64,000 nt of DNA from Owenia fusiformis (GCA_903813345.2 CAIIXF020000009.1:23771759-23835758), one strand, 5' to 3'; shown: positions 33,934-47,890, counted from the stretch's first letter. Program-made: numbers and translations. The notes: a model not told the origin generated them from the sequence alone.

Positions 33934-36057
33934 CCAGTACCTACGGTACTATTTTTTGTATTGAAAAGAGTTATGAAAGTGTATTGAAAAAATGATGGAA
34001 ATGTGTTTTATAACTTAACTTTGGTTCTAATTGATTTCTGCGATATTTTCCGCAATCTATCAAATGATCATTGATTATCTAAATCTAATTTGTATTGATA
34101 AAATGGCGAGAAACTAAAATATCTAAAACTAAAGCATTTCTAATTCCATGGAAAGTATTGTCTTCGCTATGACATGTGTTATATGGTATGTTTAATTACG
34201 TGCCATAAAATATGTAAGCTCTTTGTACAAAAAGTCGCGTGAAGATGCTTTGTTCGAGACAGATAAATGGAAACCAACCTCAAGAGTATCAGCTATCAGC
34301 CTTGTAAGGAAAATTATGTATTGTTAATAATAAGTCGTTTCGTAATGATAGCACAGTCAGTGGCTTTGTATCCTGATAACTAGCTGTAAAAATAAAAAAT
34401 TGCATTTTAAGTATTAGCTACACTCCCCTTTATACGTATGGAAAACTATCTGATTAGAAAATTTAGCTCCCTTTGCCCTTAAAAATGTTGAGATTTTTGA
34501 AAGGGCAATTATCCGACGTGTTTTAACAAGATTGAGGTCGGGTTCTTCAACCGGGGCCGACAGGCCGAGTTATATAATTGCTAGCATACAAGAAACGAGT
34601 GCATTAAATCATCCATAATTCATTGGGTCCTGTTGATTCTTTCCTACATTGCAAAACATTTTTCAAAACATCAAAAGTAATTCAACCAGGAATATTCTTG
34701 CACGTGTAAATTCTGAAGTATAAATCCAGGCCTCAACTTCCTTTTAATTATTAGTATTGTTGGTTTTCATTATGTAACCGATTCAACAAATATCAACCAA
34801 ATTAAAAGTACGTTTTGATTTGGCATCTACAACGAATCACCAAAGCAATTCGTGTACAACCCACTGAGCCAAAAATGGCCACTAGGCCTCAAAAAGTGGG
34901 CCTTTTTGGTCATAAATGAGCCTTCTAAGGCCTTATTTTTTAATTTTAGGCCAAATTTGGAAAAAAAATTCGGACGTTTTTTTCTCAGACCAGAAGTTTG
35001 CCCCCCCCCCCCCTTGTTGCTTCCTAGATCCGCCCCTGCAACCCTATGCAATATACCTAGTCTACAAGGGCTCTACTACCGACAAGCCCCTCACCACTAC
35101 ACACCTTTCACAAAGGGCTTGTAGTTAGACTCACTACCATATACTGTATACCCAAAATGAGAAAAGTCCCTTACAGCGAGTTTAATTTCAAACCGACAAA
35201 TCAAAAGATGATGGGAAAATCTACAGACAAAAAAGACAAATAAATGATAGCTCAGGATAACATAATCGTTTTCTTCAATTGAGTTACTACTGAAAACAAG
35301 CTGTTAAAGGAATTACATCTTCCTCTAAGGAACTGAAATATATATTTAATTAAACATCTCAAAGAATCATAAATTACTAGTTCTAGATTCCATGAAGAGT
35401 AAATTAATACGCAACGATCGTTTCTGAGTGCCCTAGTTACCATGGACTCAGTCGCAACCTCCACACTCCAGAATCATATGGACTGTCCATTATAGGCTGT
35501 TGGATATTTGGCAGACCTAGCCATTTTTCAAAACAGAAATTGGCGTAGCTCATTTATCTTTGGATTCGATTCTGTGAAGGAGCGTCCTCTCTTAAACTGT
35601 GTACGTACCTGCCTTAACAAATGTCCCAGGTGTTCGATTGGATAAGGAAAATATATCTTATCTAATCCATAATCATTATTGTATCTTTATTTCTCCATTA
35701 ATAATGGATCTCTTTATGAATGAATCTTGTAAGAATTATAGCACTAAGCTTTTAGATAATGTTATATGTAACCTAAGGGACTTAGCCTTTTATCAGACCT
35801 CTCAATCAAGTCAATACCTGCCAATAGCAGACAACTTTTCTAATAGACAATAGAAGCTGACACTAAGCCTTCAGCGGAAGGAGCTCAATGAATTTCGTTG
35901 ATGTACTTGCATTCTTTTTCTCGGCCTGGGCACATGGTGTCCCTAAAACGCAATCCTTTAATTCTGGATTACGTTATTGATTGTGCAGACTGGAGAATCT
36001 ACGACTCTGATATTTGGAGAAGTCATGGTTGGGCAGTCAAGTTATTCTAAAATTCGG
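33934..36057. other. Intergenic with old repeats
   Basis: Bases about 34860-35045 form a degraded interspersed repeat with a run of C (34999-35013) followed by AGATCCGCCCCTG. A related ending occurs at about 44995-45010. ACACTCCCCTTTATA at about 34421 resembles the end of the fold-back element at 21022. Short overlapping frames here come from the repeat, and no gene is recognised. Confidence 0.4.
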
Positions 36058-36900
36058 ATTTAAAGGCCCCATATAAAGTTTAAACCACTTTGGCTTATAT
36101 TGTAGTCTTACCCAATAATATCAAAGTGTAATATGTGAAACTTTTTTTTTTAATTTCAAAAAGTGGTTTTTGATAGACTTTTTGTTCCAAAATTTGGGAA
36201 TTTATTTAAAACCAACTTTTAGAGGTCACTCATATCTTCTAATTAGCCACAATTCATACCAATGCATAGCATTCATCCTCCCATGTTTTTTTGCCGAAAA
36301 ATTAAGAAAATCGGTTCTTGAATAAGCGAGAAATGATCTTATCAGTGCATGAAAATGGTTCTGAGAAAAATGCATTTCAAAATTTTAGTTCTCATAGAAA
36401 CCAATGGTACAATGATATCTAAAACATAATCTATTCTTCCTTTTAACCTGGTTAGACAATCAACATTGTTTTTTATGAAAGTCTAACATATTTAGAAAAG
36501 ATTGACATCGAAAAGAAAATTTCAACTTTTTTCAAAAAGTTTTTGGTACCTTAGTGACATCACTAATGTTTCAAAATATTTTTGATATGTTAAAACATTG
36601 AAGTGGCCCATTAAATATGGCATTTTATTATTGAAATAGTGTGTCCTTTGTTCAACCTTTGCATTGGTGTTAAAAAGATAATCTTTTTTGAAATGCATTA
36701 AGAAATATTTGATGATTAAGAAATTTCAACTTTTTTTGAAAAATGGCGGGAAATTTGAATATTTGAGAAATGAAATGCTCACAACTTTTTTTTTAAATTT
36801 TTTTTTTGTTCAAAAATCTCTAAAATCACTTTTTAGGTCCTGACAAATAATAAATGAATGATAAAAAAATATTTTCAAACTTTAGACGGGGACTTTAAAG
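36058..36900. mobile_element. AT-rich TIR element of about 0.84 kb
   Basis: TTTAAAGGCCCCATATAAAG at the left end is mirrored with a few mismatches at the right end (to 36900), about 25 bp of TIR. The interior is T/A-rich with many AAAATTT-type stretches and no coding frame. Confidence 0.6.
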
Positions 36901-37460
36901 GTGTTGTGGATCAAACCCAAATATTTTATCTTAATTGGTAATATGTTAATATATGTTCCAATGACTGCTAATTGCTTCACATACTGTATTCAGGGTGGAA
37001 AATAAGAAGTCTGAGTACTCATACTCGTTTCCAGTTTACATACCTTGGAAATCCAAGATGTGAGTACTGGGGCTGCCTTTTTGAATTCAAGTTTCCAGAA
37101 TGTAAGTTAACGCTGAATAAGCCCTTTTAGCCTTAGCTAATTCCATTTATAGATGGCAGTCATATGATAAAAATTCAGGAAATGATAACATAGAAGGTAT
37201 GGGGATTCTCTAGATTTTTCACCCTTTTCTTTGATTCTTTGAAAAAATTATTTTTATTTAAAAAAATTCTTGGGCCATAGGTCATGATGAAATTGTTATC
37301 TATTTAAAGACATCAAAGATATATCTTTTCCAACTGTTATATAACTGGAAAATGACTAATTGGTCAAGGGTCACTACAGGGCCATACATTACATGTGAAT
37401 TATTTAATCTACTTTCTTCTTAGTATTTCTTCTGGAAGTACAAGATATCTAACATCTATA
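36901..37460. other. No recognised gene
   Basis: Intergenic spacer between two inverted-repeat elements. I see nothing further. Confidence 0.5.
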
Positions 37461-37890
37461 AGGCCATAAGAAGTAGATTCTTTGTTTTGCGTCCTCACAA
37501 AATCCAAATCATGCAAGGATACAAGGAAAAAAACACAAACTCAAGAAAAAACACAAACTTGTTTGCTGAGAAATATATACATTTCAAGGGCATAAAAGGG
37601 CATGACATACCAATTTCTATGTATCTATACATTCTATACAGTATATTTAAACATATAGCTATTTCAAGGGTAAAAATAAGAAAATACACAATGTATGCCA
37701 AAGTAATCAAAAACACTGTCCATTTTGACACACATCAAATTATCCACCATTTTGTCTGATTCTGATTGAACGAAATGCGATGGTACTTCCAGACTTTGTG
37801 ATTGCTATTTGGATGTGTTTGCTTTTTCTGATTTACTCAAAATCGTGCAAGCAAGGGGACGCAAAACAAAGAATCTACTTCTTATGGCCT
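37461..37890. mobile_element. 430-bp MITE with AGGCCATAAG ends
   Basis: AGGCCATAAGAAGTAGATTC is repeated as its complement at 37871-37890. The arms extend about 35 bp with near-perfect match (TTTGTTTTGCGTCC), then more weakly through AATCATGCAAG/CTTGCACGATT. A fragment of the same family lies at 18265-18329. The long frames on both strands here (37487-37759 and 37495-37731) are non-coding consequences of AT content. Confidence 0.8.
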
Positions 37891-39599
37891 AATTACATTT
37901 TGTAGTATTCGTTAATTAAAATGTGTGGAGAAAAAACTTTTTCAATGATATCAAATATAAGTGTAAGTTGGCACATTAGATCAGTTTCTGAGTCTGCGAA
38001 TAAATTATTTGGGATTAGTTATAAAACTATGTCTGAATGTAAACTCTCAAATCCTGCATCAAATATCTGAATGATCTCTAACTATCTAGTTAACTTAACC
38101 TTTTATCCTGTATCAGTATGTGGACAATAGTAAACATTGTAATTCAAGCTGCACTTAAAACAAGCAGTATCTTACTGGTGGCTATATATAAACTTATTGA
38201 CCCCAGGTCATTTTGGTGATTTAAGCTGACCAACATCAGGCCAAATATTTTAAACAAAATAGCCAATATTCATCTTTATTTTCCATTATTTATGTTGTTT
38301 TAAAAGACTAAAAAACTTTATACCAATGATATATAAGATCTTACCTAAAGATCTGTTGATTTTCTGAATGAATGAGGAAACAGAAATGGTAGCATTATGA
38401 TGTTAAAATCATAGTATAAATGTGATGTTTTACATGTTGGTTCAATGGGGAACTGCTTTAGGCCTAAGATTCTTTTCCTGAAAATGGGCTAGACATCTAT
38501 TGGCTGTTTATAGAGTATTTTCAACTATCTAGCTAGGCTAAACTCCTGTATTGTGGACCAGTAGCTTTAAGTTTATAATTATGAATGCTACATTTGGTCG
38601 ACTTTTCCTTATCTAAAAATAGGCCTTTGGTCGACAGTTTATTATCCTTATTATTAATTCTCGAGAAATAAGAATCCAGTGATTTGTGAACGATAGAGAT
38701 GAATACCAATGATTCACTTCCTTTGATTTAAACGATATTGCACACAGCTGTTTTCCAATATGAATAAAATTACATTGGAAAATTTGCGGGGGAAACCTTG
38801 ATTCCCGAGCCTTAATCAGACCCCGAGAGGTATGAGATGTTCAGAGTTGATGCTTTTAGTGTGAAACAGTGCGAGATAATTGCTGGTAATTTAATTATCT
38901 ATTTTTAGATAAGTCTAGCACTATATTAATAATGACAACTAAATCAAGTTCCATTTAGCTAATTGACCTTGCAATTACATTAGGGTTAACTGTGAATTGA
39001 GATATGTAAATTCAATGGGACAACGTACATCAATTTGACAACGTACACTTGTGATTTTTTAAATTAGCGACAACTTATACATTTATTAAATCCTCAACCG
39101 ACCTTAATTGTGTAACTTTGAGAAACATATTCTCATAAAAAATAATCGACACTCTTAGGCGACAGGGGATAACATGATCAAAGGAAATGAGTTTTGTCAA
39201 GTGTACGTTTCAGCATACGGAAAGTGCACGAGAGTTTGAGGTCTCAATCATATCAGCAAAGAGACAGCTAAACTAGTCGGAGTTTGGAAAATATCAAAAC
39301 ATTCTGATATGATATTTACATGTGCATCTATTAGAAATAGTATCGTTGATTAGATACGAAACCCATCTTCGTTCAATCGGCTCCCGTCGGTCAAACGATT
39401 GCGAAGTTGGGCAAGATGAGCTAATAATATGATCATTGAAAATTAAAGTGATGTTGTTCAAGTAGTCTTCGCCATCAATTATTATGTGCACTGTACTGTA
39501 ACAGTATATGTATCTATGTAGAAATACGTGGAACTAGAACACAGCAACTCCACGCCGTCCACGGAGTAGCTAATCCCACCGAGCAAAACATTTTTTGAT
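37891..39599. other. No recognised gene
   Basis: Intergenic AT-rich sequence without a convincing frame, RNA gene or terminal repeat. Confidence 0.5.
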
Positions 39600-40275
39600 T
39601 ATATAATAGCGACCATCTTGAAATTCGTTTCTTGTCCAGGGCTCCTTTATCTCTGGACATCAGCATACAAAATATGAACCCAAACCGTCAACTGGTATTT
39701 GAGTTATCAAACATTACGTTTTTAACGAAAATGGCGGCCATTTTGAAATTAAGCTGTCATCTTGAATATTTCTTCTCGAGCTGATAGGCATCATGCATCG
39801 GGATATAATATAACATTTAGACCAAATCCGTCCACCGGTGAGTTATCAAAGATGACGTTCTTACAAAAAATGGCAACAATTTTGAAATTCAGCTGCCATC
39901 TTGAATATGTCTTCTCGAGCAGAGCTCCTGTATCCATAGGCATCAGCATATTCAATTTAAACCAAATCGGTAGACTGGTGGCCATTTTGAAATTCAGTGG
40001 CCATCTTGAAAATCTCGACGTGAGCAAAGTTCCTTTGTCCCTAGGCAATTCTGTCAACTATACTATTCTAGTATTTGAGTTATCAAAGATTACATTTTTA
40101 CGAAAATTACGGCCATTTTGAATTGAAAATTCCTTCTCGAGCAGAAGTCCTACACCATAAGGCATAAGCCTATAAAATTTGAATCAAATCCGTCAACCGG
40201 TTTTTGAGTTATCGCTCTGACAGACGGACGAACGGATTTATGGACGGCTTCTCTATACCCCCCCCCCCCCCTCGA
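39600..40275 (+). repeat. Degenerate tandem repeat ending in a SINE-like tail
   Basis: A block built from AAAATGGCGGCCATTTTGAA, CATCTTGAATAT, TTCTCGAGC and TTTGAGTTATCAAA recurs about four times in diverged form. The end GAGTTATC, then GACAGACGGACGAACGGA, a C run (40259-40272) and CGAACTTCGTTTGGTGAG, matches the element at about 49840-50050. The minus/plus frames at 39762-40121 are products of the repeat. Confidence 0.65.
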
Positions 40276-42888
40276 ACTTCGTTTGGTGAGACAATAAACA
40301 AAAAACATAATTTCAATGGTAGCTGTTTTCAGTTCAAGAGTATTTCCAATACACTAACCTATTTTCTCGATCCACTTATGATCTGCCTTTGGGTTTATTG
40401 CACATTTCTTCTGTATTCCGGACACCAAAGGTCATTATTAATAACAGCTTTATTAATTATCCAGGCTTGTGTTGAGGTGATGAATCAATCAGAAACCATT
40501 AGCAATATATTATTCGTTTTAGAATAGTACTTTGTATATTCGTCTTTGTTTCCTATATAAAGAAAATATCCTCTACTACAGGTGTTGGAAAGTTAAAAAG
40601 CAAAGGCCATTGCTGTTCAAAATCTTATGAATCGGCCATTAGGTCCCCGGTTATTGGAATTGTCCTTATTTGAACGAGCTTTCATTCAGATGACGAAGAT
40701 GACGGCTTGATATTGAAAGTATATATAGCGTTTACTACCTTTCAACTCCCGTTAGACTTCAGATGCAGTCCTGAAATCATATTGAGTTGGGCAAATTTTG
40801 AAACGGTGTACCCAATTTTTTAAGAATTGCCCCATCGTGAAAAGTAATGCCAGTTTGTTACCTAAACTGCCCAATTTATGTAGGGAGAAGCAGGTTTTGG
40901 TCCTTATCATTTTTGGGGCCTAAATGGGGGGTGGCGTCGGGGGCTAGCCTCCACCCTCATGTCCGCCGCTGGAAGAGTGATCACTTGCCTTGTGCGAGTG
41001 CAATGATATTGGACAATTGCAAAATCACAATATAACAATAAGTTCCTCAATGACACAAACAAAGTTAGTCCTATCTTAAAAGAAATTGGATATAAAAATC
41101 TTGAATCTTGATGACGACCTTGAATTTCTGATCTCATTTTAAAGAGTCCGCGGTTAAGAAGCACAATTGCAGAACCCTTTGATATTTTTGTCATTGAAAG
41201 ATTTAATGAATGTTTCGATAAGAATACATCAATCTGTCAAATTCTTTTTTAATGAATCATTATACTCAGCAACATACTCATGAGTCAATTATGCATTCAA
41301 ACATTGTACACCATATTAATGAAATAAATAAAGAGATATTACAGAATATCGTCCAGTCAAACAATGTTTTACAAACAAGGCACAAAATAGTGTCATACCT
41401 GAGCCTCTGCACGTCCTTTTCGGTATCTACTTCGCTGTTTAAATTGTGCATACACCGGTTACGCATCCCGTTTGTGATGATTGCTACACGATGATCAGGA
41501 ATCTCTAATCGCTATCACCTTCTACGCGTTTTGTACGCTGGCTGTTCAGTTGGCTTGATAACTATCACAGTATCAGATAGTTGCCGATTTTCTTCTGAGT
41601 GCTCACCAAACACTATCGAGTCAATACAGAAATGTGAAATGCTTCAGCATGGGCTTTCAATAGACTTCAGCAACAAGTGAATTCGAATATTGGAAGCACC
41701 AATTCATCCTAGTTGTAATAAAATAAACTGACAATGAGCTGTATACAATAGGTTTTATACTTAACGTTGACAATAACATAAAGTATATTACAGTTTGAAT
41801 AAGTTACCATAGTAATGATATCCATTTGGAAAGTCTAAAAAAGCAGTCGAGCCATTAGGTATTTCCTCTTTATATTTTGTAAGACTATATAAACATCGAC
41901 CGTTAAGTAGAACATGTGACCTGTCATTTCGTTTTTAAAAGAAGATTCGGCCTATTTATCGTTACTTGCATCACAAACAAATCATCCTACATTCTTCGCA
42001 TTTTTTCTCCAAAGGTATTTCAATTTATTCTTGGGAGAGTGGTACCCGATCTTGAATTCTGCGAAGTTAATCGAGATATTACGATAGATAAGCCGTTTTG
42101 AAATGACATAATTTGACACTCTGTCAAATTTGGCATTTTGAGGTTCTTCGTAAAAGTTTGAAATCATCTCAGTGTCTCAAATTAAAGCCTGTTATGAACA
42201 ATTTGGCAATCCGATAAAACAATTGAAGGACATGTTAAGTCAGTGGTACATTTCTTATTCAGCAATTATTGTTAATATATTGCTTTCCTGTCAAAATGGC
42301 GTTCAATGTTAGTGAACTGTAAAAAATGAAGTCTGAAGAGGAGTGAACGCACTGACACAAATTAATAAGCTTCCTCAACATCATCACGTATTATACTAAA
42401 TTGATGCTAGAATATTAGGAAATTAATATAAAGGATCACTGAATTGTGTATGTTCTAATTTGTAATGTGATCGATAAATATCGCGATGGCATTCAAAAGT
42501 GGAGGTGACCTCGGACAAATTGAAATATCATTGTGATGTAGAAGTTCGCGACTGAGTTAGGGCCTAACTATGTTTATTGTAACATATTTGATTTGCAACT
42601 CTCAAACTGATCAGTCAATTTGTTTTCGGTAGAATCCATAAGTTCAGCGCGACCCACTTTTTGACAACGTTGGACCAAAATCACTGGGGAAATGCTAAAA
42701 ATGGTGAAAATGATTTTGAAAGAATTTCTTGCAAGAGGGCTCGCTCGAATCCCCTCCCCTGCCTAACGCCTATCTGAGAATTTTAGACGTATTAAGCTGT
42801 AAAGCACAAGTGGTAGCATTGACAAACCAAACAAGTACATACAGCAGCTGGTTAGGTTATGTTATTGTAACGTATCTTTCAATATTGC
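40276..42888. other. No recognised gene
   Basis: Intergenic. Frames up to 95 codons (for example 40907-41194) have no recognised motif. A G-rich phrase near 40915-40945 resembles the ends of degraded repeats elsewhere. Confidence 0.45.
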
Positions 42889-43070
42889 ATCATATCGTAT
42901 TGCACTGTATTATGTTGTATTGCATTTTAGTATACTAGTTTTATTTTATTGTATTATATTGTACTGTATTGTAATTGATTGCACTGTATTGTATTGTAGA
43001 CCCATTGAATTGTATTATATTGAATTGCACTGTATTGTATTGCATGTATTGTAATTGTATTGTATTGTAT
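42889..43070. repeat. TATTG-rich low-complexity tract
   Basis: Imperfect repeats of TGTATTGTATTG and GCACTGTATTG run for about 180 bp. This is a diverged pentanucleotide microsatellite. Confidence 0.8.
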
Positions 43071-43542
43071 GGGACAATTTAAACTGCAAATTGAAACGTA
43101 ATGCAGTGATTGGAAATATGGTTTTCAATTAGGATTGCAATTGGTGCTGAACGGGAACAATACCGACTGACAGACAGAATCAATATTGGAAAATACAATG
43201 TCTAAAATCAATGGATATCAAATATATAATTATGAAAATCAATCATCTTTATATTATATGAATATTCATTGAAACTTCAAAGGTGTGAAGTGAGACGTGT
43301 AATCGTTTGATGTGGATTCAACAAATAATCCAAGTCGACTACTGACGCATCGTTGCATCATACGTTCGTAATCTTCCATGACAGACACCTCGAGTCGACA
43401 GATGTAACTTGTGGTTACCGTCGATTTTCTTGCAGTAGGAGTATGATTTAGGAATTTAATAGACGACTAAATTGTGAGCAGGCTAATGCACGAGTTTCTT
43501 GTAAGAAGCCCTTGAAATCAGGGAATTCAAACTTCAGTTAAC
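43071..43542. other. No recognised gene
   Basis: Intergenic spacer. I see nothing to annotate. Confidence 0.5.
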
Positions 43543-44134
43543 CCCCCTATCACACCAAACTAGTTCTTACCCGTTCTTGCCAGTCCCACGAAAACGTCGT
43601 AAAACGGGCTCAATCTGGTTGTGGTCGGGAAATATGTCAAAAATAATTAGCTACTTCGTTCATAAACAGTCTTCAATACGTCTATCTCATTCACAGTTCG
43701 TTCAGGTCGCACCGCGTCGGTGTGCAACGTTGTATAACGCGTCCCTTAGTCTAGAAGATCATCATGACCTGATTACAGAACGGTATGGTCGCCATCGAAT
43801 TTTGAATCAATTCAAAATTCTAAATTACATTCCCCGTCCGGGAAAGTCCATGAAGTTCGTAAACAGACCGTAGAACGTTGTAGCTACGTTCATTCAAATC
43901 ACACACAGTTTAAAACCGATTCGGCAACGTTTTGACGATCACCAGAAAAATTTTGAGCATGCTTTAAGTGTAAGTTCTGGAGGACCTACACGTACTCGTT
44001 CTAGTAGTTTCATGAAGTTTGTAGACAGATCCCAAACGGTTCTAAGTGGGTTCTTAGTGCGTCAAATCCGTTCGTGCACAGTTTAAGCCCGTTTTCGAGA
44101 ACGTAGTGAGAACTAGTTTGGTGTGATAGAAGGG
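43543..44134. mobile_element. 592-bp TIR element, CCCCTATCACACC ends
   Basis: CCCCTATCACACCAAACTAG at the left end is mirrored by CTAGTTTGGTGTGATAGAAG at the right end, with only the last bases imperfect. The interior is less AT-rich than its surroundings and has many CGTTC/GAACG motifs. The frame at 43577-43873 (98 codons) is inside it and matches no family I know. I could not define a target duplication. Confidence 0.75.
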
Positions 44135-45204
44135 GAAGCTGACTTAACGGAAACGTGGGACAGTTATCACATACTATGTAGAATTCTCGTGATTTCAAAC
44201 AGCTCAAGCCAGGAAAGAAACTGAATAAAATTCTAACTTATTTAATCATTACATTTTCTACCAGTTTCCCGATGTATCAAACATCGCCTGCTATGCGATC
44301 CTTTTGTACTAGTATTTGAAAAATGCACCCATTCAAATTTGATGTTTGTTTTTTGTAATAACGCAAATGCGAGTAGGTAGTTACCAGTTTCACCACCAGG
44401 TGGCTCGCTCGGGTCAGATAGCATGGCGGGTATAGTAGAAAGTTCCCTTTAATTTAAATTACATCTGTTTTAGTGGTTCAATTTTCATATAGCCCTTATG
44501 TATCGAATAGTTATGCAAATTAAAGTATGTCCAGTAAAAGAAAATGTTATATGTCCAATACAAGAAAAGATATTTCACTTTTTGTGATTTTTTAATATGG
44601 AGTCTATGGGAAATCAACCCGAACTAGAAGTCACATTTTCAAAAAGATTACATTTTCAAAGTTGATAAACAATTTTCGAAACCATATTTTTAGAAGTATT
44701 TTTATATGTAGGTTTCAAATATGACATCACTTTGACTGAATTTTGAATATTAATGACGTAAATCAAGATCATTTCTACTCGCATCTAGTCTATTAATGTC
44801 ATCTGTCGTATTTTGCCATAAAGCTAATCTGGCCAAAATGACACAATTGATTATTTGATTTGAAATACCCGAAATACCAGAAAATACCAGAAAATGGACC
44901 TTGGAATTTCCAAATTTGGCCCCAAATTGTGGGTTTAGGGCCCATCATTTTTTCAGAAATATTTTCAGACTTGAAATGTGCCCCTTGTCAGTTTTCAGAT
45001 CCGCCCCTGTACATACCTCGGACATTCTGGTACTCATCACATCTTTCTTACTTGAAAGTATGATACTATGCTTTCCCATCTGATGACAATGCCCCTTAAT
45101 GTTAAGTTAATCTCTAGAGATGAGGGTATTGATCCCAAAACATGCATAACGAGGCCAAAAAATAATTAGTTATGATTTATGACGACTCAAATACAGGCAC
45201 TTTA
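44135..45204. other. Intergenic with a degraded repeat
   Basis: Bases about 44860-45010 carry a CAGATCCGCCCCTG-ended repeat similar to 34860-35045. No gene is recognised. Confidence 0.4.
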
Positions 45205-45759
45205 CAGGGTGTCCCGAAAGTATGCCCCCCCCCCCACCCCTAGGCAGACATATACCAATGTCTCCATAGAATGTGTCATATATCATTTTAAAGCTTATCC
45301 AAAGTTACGACTTGCCAAGTATTATGGTTCAACAAATGGAAAAGGGCATTGCAAAATTTAGTGTTTGGCCAAAACTAAACTTATGGTCGGTGTGTCTCCC
45401 TAGGCCATGTTGACAGCAGCAATTCTTTCGGATATGCCCTAAAAGCGTCTCAAATATTTATGTGTGGTATTTTTTAATCCTCATAAAACATTTTTAAAGA
45501 ATTTTAGAAGAGTTTCATTAGCGTATATGTAGTTTCCCTAAACGTCCTCTTTTCCAACCAAATATCCATCCTACCTTTGACGATAACACCCATATTTTCA
45601 GTCACATTCAGGTCAGAACTGTTTCTAGGATTTGTGAGTTGAACCATAATATTTGGTAAATCAATGTAATTTTGGATAAGCTTTAAAATGATATATGACA
45701 CATACTATGGAGACATTTGTATATGTCTGCCTAGGGGGGCATACTTTCGGGACACCCTG
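45205..45759. mobile_element. CAGGGTGTCCCGAAAGTATG-ended TIR element, TA target
   Basis: The left end CAGGGTGTCCCGAAAGTATG is mirrored at the right end, and the arms run about 130 bp through TAGGCAGACATATAC, CATAGAATGTGTCATAT-like and ATTATGGTTCAAC blocks. TA flanks both sides (45203-45204 and 45760-45761). The left arm has a C run (about 45226-45235) not matched in the right. It is non-autonomous. Confidence 0.85.
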
Positions 45760-45910
45760 TACATCTTAAAATTACACAGAGACTTATAAATAATGTATAT
45801 ATAATTGGCCCCCGGGGTTGAAGGGTCTAGAACAATGCATTAAGAATCCGGGAATTTACTTGAAAGATCTAGCTAGAGAGAACAGTTTAACTTCTTTCAT
45901 CGACCATAAG

Positions 45911-45994
45911 TCCAATCCCAGCAATAACCCCATTTCAGCCGAGGGCCAAGCATTCACTTTTACCCGCTGAAATGAGGTTATTACTCCCGGATTA
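45911..45994. repeat. Inverted repeat hairpin
   Basis: Two arms of about 29 bp, CAATAACCCCATTTCAGC on the left and GCTGAAATGAGGTTATTAC on the right, enclose about 26 bp. It may be a very short fold-back element. No function is evident. Confidence 0.6.
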
Positions 45995-47890
45995 CTATAT
46001 AATCTATTGTGCCTCACGTAGTATCTATTAAAAACTAAGTATACACTCTGATAATGACATATATGGCTCATCATGAAGAATCATGGCCTTCTATCGTGTC
46101 TCTAACTTCTCTAGAAAAGAAGGTAGCAAGATGCATCAGACCAAGGTCCATGATCAGACTGACTTAGGCCCACCACTATTGCTCAAGTCCATGTAAAAAT
46201 AAGCCTCCTTAACTAGTACTTTCCTTATAACAAACCTCAAAGGGTGGTGATAAAAGATAATTGTGAACATTTTTTTATCCTAGATATAAATCTTGTTGAG
46301 TACCGGGTATGACATTTCAATGCAACTATAATAGAACATTGGCATTACAATAGCCCTAATTGTCTTTACCGCTGAAATGTGTAAGATCCTATTGTCAAAG
46401 ATCTCTAGCAACATCAAATTTATTTTTAGAGAATCAATGATGCTGCATGAATGTCCAAAATGAAACAGAGTGTTTATAGTTATGATGCCAAAGGGATGAC
46501 TATCGTAGAGTTTTGTTTTCGTTATTGTTCTGTTATTGGAGTGGCAACAAACTTGTCAAATGGTTCATCAGAGTAAAATGGTGTAAGCAATCTTTTCAAT
46601 TAACATACTGAAGTGTCCATTCATAGGATCCCAAAGGAGAACTCTCGATAATGGGAATGATTTTAATTGGACATTTGGAAGTCATTGTTGATCAAATCAT
46701 ATTATAGTAAAATTCAGTCATGACGAATAATGTGATAACAATCACCAAAGGAATATGAGGTAAATCACAAATAGAAATACAAAAATTATCTAAGGGGCCA
46801 GTATCTGCAATTTGCACAATCAACAGACTTTGATGCATACACTTTTTTCTGTAATTACCAAAGCTTGATTAGTTAATTTTAAACACCGATTGAAAAGGTA
46901 CGTTGCAAGTAGCCTGGTGAATTTACCATCGCATTTAGGCCCGTTGTCAGAGGGGTTCTAAAATTCTTTAAAATAATGCAGTTTACCATTCTGAGCAAGT
47001 GATTTTGGCTATTTTTGGAACAAGTGAACCCCCTGGAATTTTTAAAAAGTGCCCCCCTCCCCCCTTTGGCAAATTCTGGCTACGGACCTGAGTACTACTG
47101 TACCTTTATTTTCAGAAAAGGGGTTTGTGCTTGTTGATAAGACAGGTTTCAGATCATAAAATGTAAATAAAAGGGACGAACAATTCTCTATGCAAAAAAC
47201 GTTAATATATACTAATATATTATTCTATATTATAGAATATATTCATATACACGAATGGCATTTGTATATTTCAGATTAGATTAATTAGTTTTATGTGCAT
47301 CAAACCTGTGGCCTCTTGTAATTTAAGCAGTTTGGGCCATGTTCTTTTTTCGAAAATAACATAGCGGCGAAGCTTCAAAATAAATATAAGAGCCTACACA
47401 TTTTATTAGCCAACCACAACCCATAGATCCCGGCAAAATTATTTTGTAGTAGAATCAGTAGCTCAATTAATAATTCTTTGAGCCTATGATCCTACTACAA
47501 CACAATCTGGCCAACATCTGTGCCACAACCAATCCAAGATATACAGATGACATTCGTGTGTGGCATATATTACAGCAGTGTGGTCTGTTGAATCCTTATT
47601 TTTTAGGTTTTACTGACGAAAATAAAACATTGAAATGGACTCCACATTAGTGACGACTGGGAATACTAAACCAAGGTGACGATTAGGATTGAAATCATTT
47701 CCAATGTCGCGCGAGAGTCCTCATTTGTTCTGACATAAAATATCTGATGACGGTGGTTTCAAATATGAAAAATCACGTGAATCAAAACGCCCCTTTCACG
47801 TCGACAGTGACTCTATATTGCAAACGTACGTAATTAAATTGTACCTTCGACTGTCTCTATCGGTCGATCATTTTGCCGTAATCACTGGTC
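45995..47890. other. Intergenic with one degraded repeat
   Basis: Bases about 46910-47095 (with GTGCCCCCCTCCCCCCTTTGG and a GGCTACGGACCTG end) resemble the poly-C repeat group. No gene is recognised. Confidence 0.4.

Noticed and set aside
34852-35128. Overlapping 70-90 codon frames on both strands
   Set aside because: They fall in a degraded interspersed repeat with a long C run and an AGATCCGCCCCTG end, which creates open frames in several phases.
37487-37759. 90-codon lysine-rich frame
   Set aside because: Inside a MITE with mirrored ends; composition follows AT-rich sequence and there is no domain.
43577-43873. 98-codon frame as a gene
   Set aside because: It lies within a TIR element, shows no recognised motif and has no splice or homology support.
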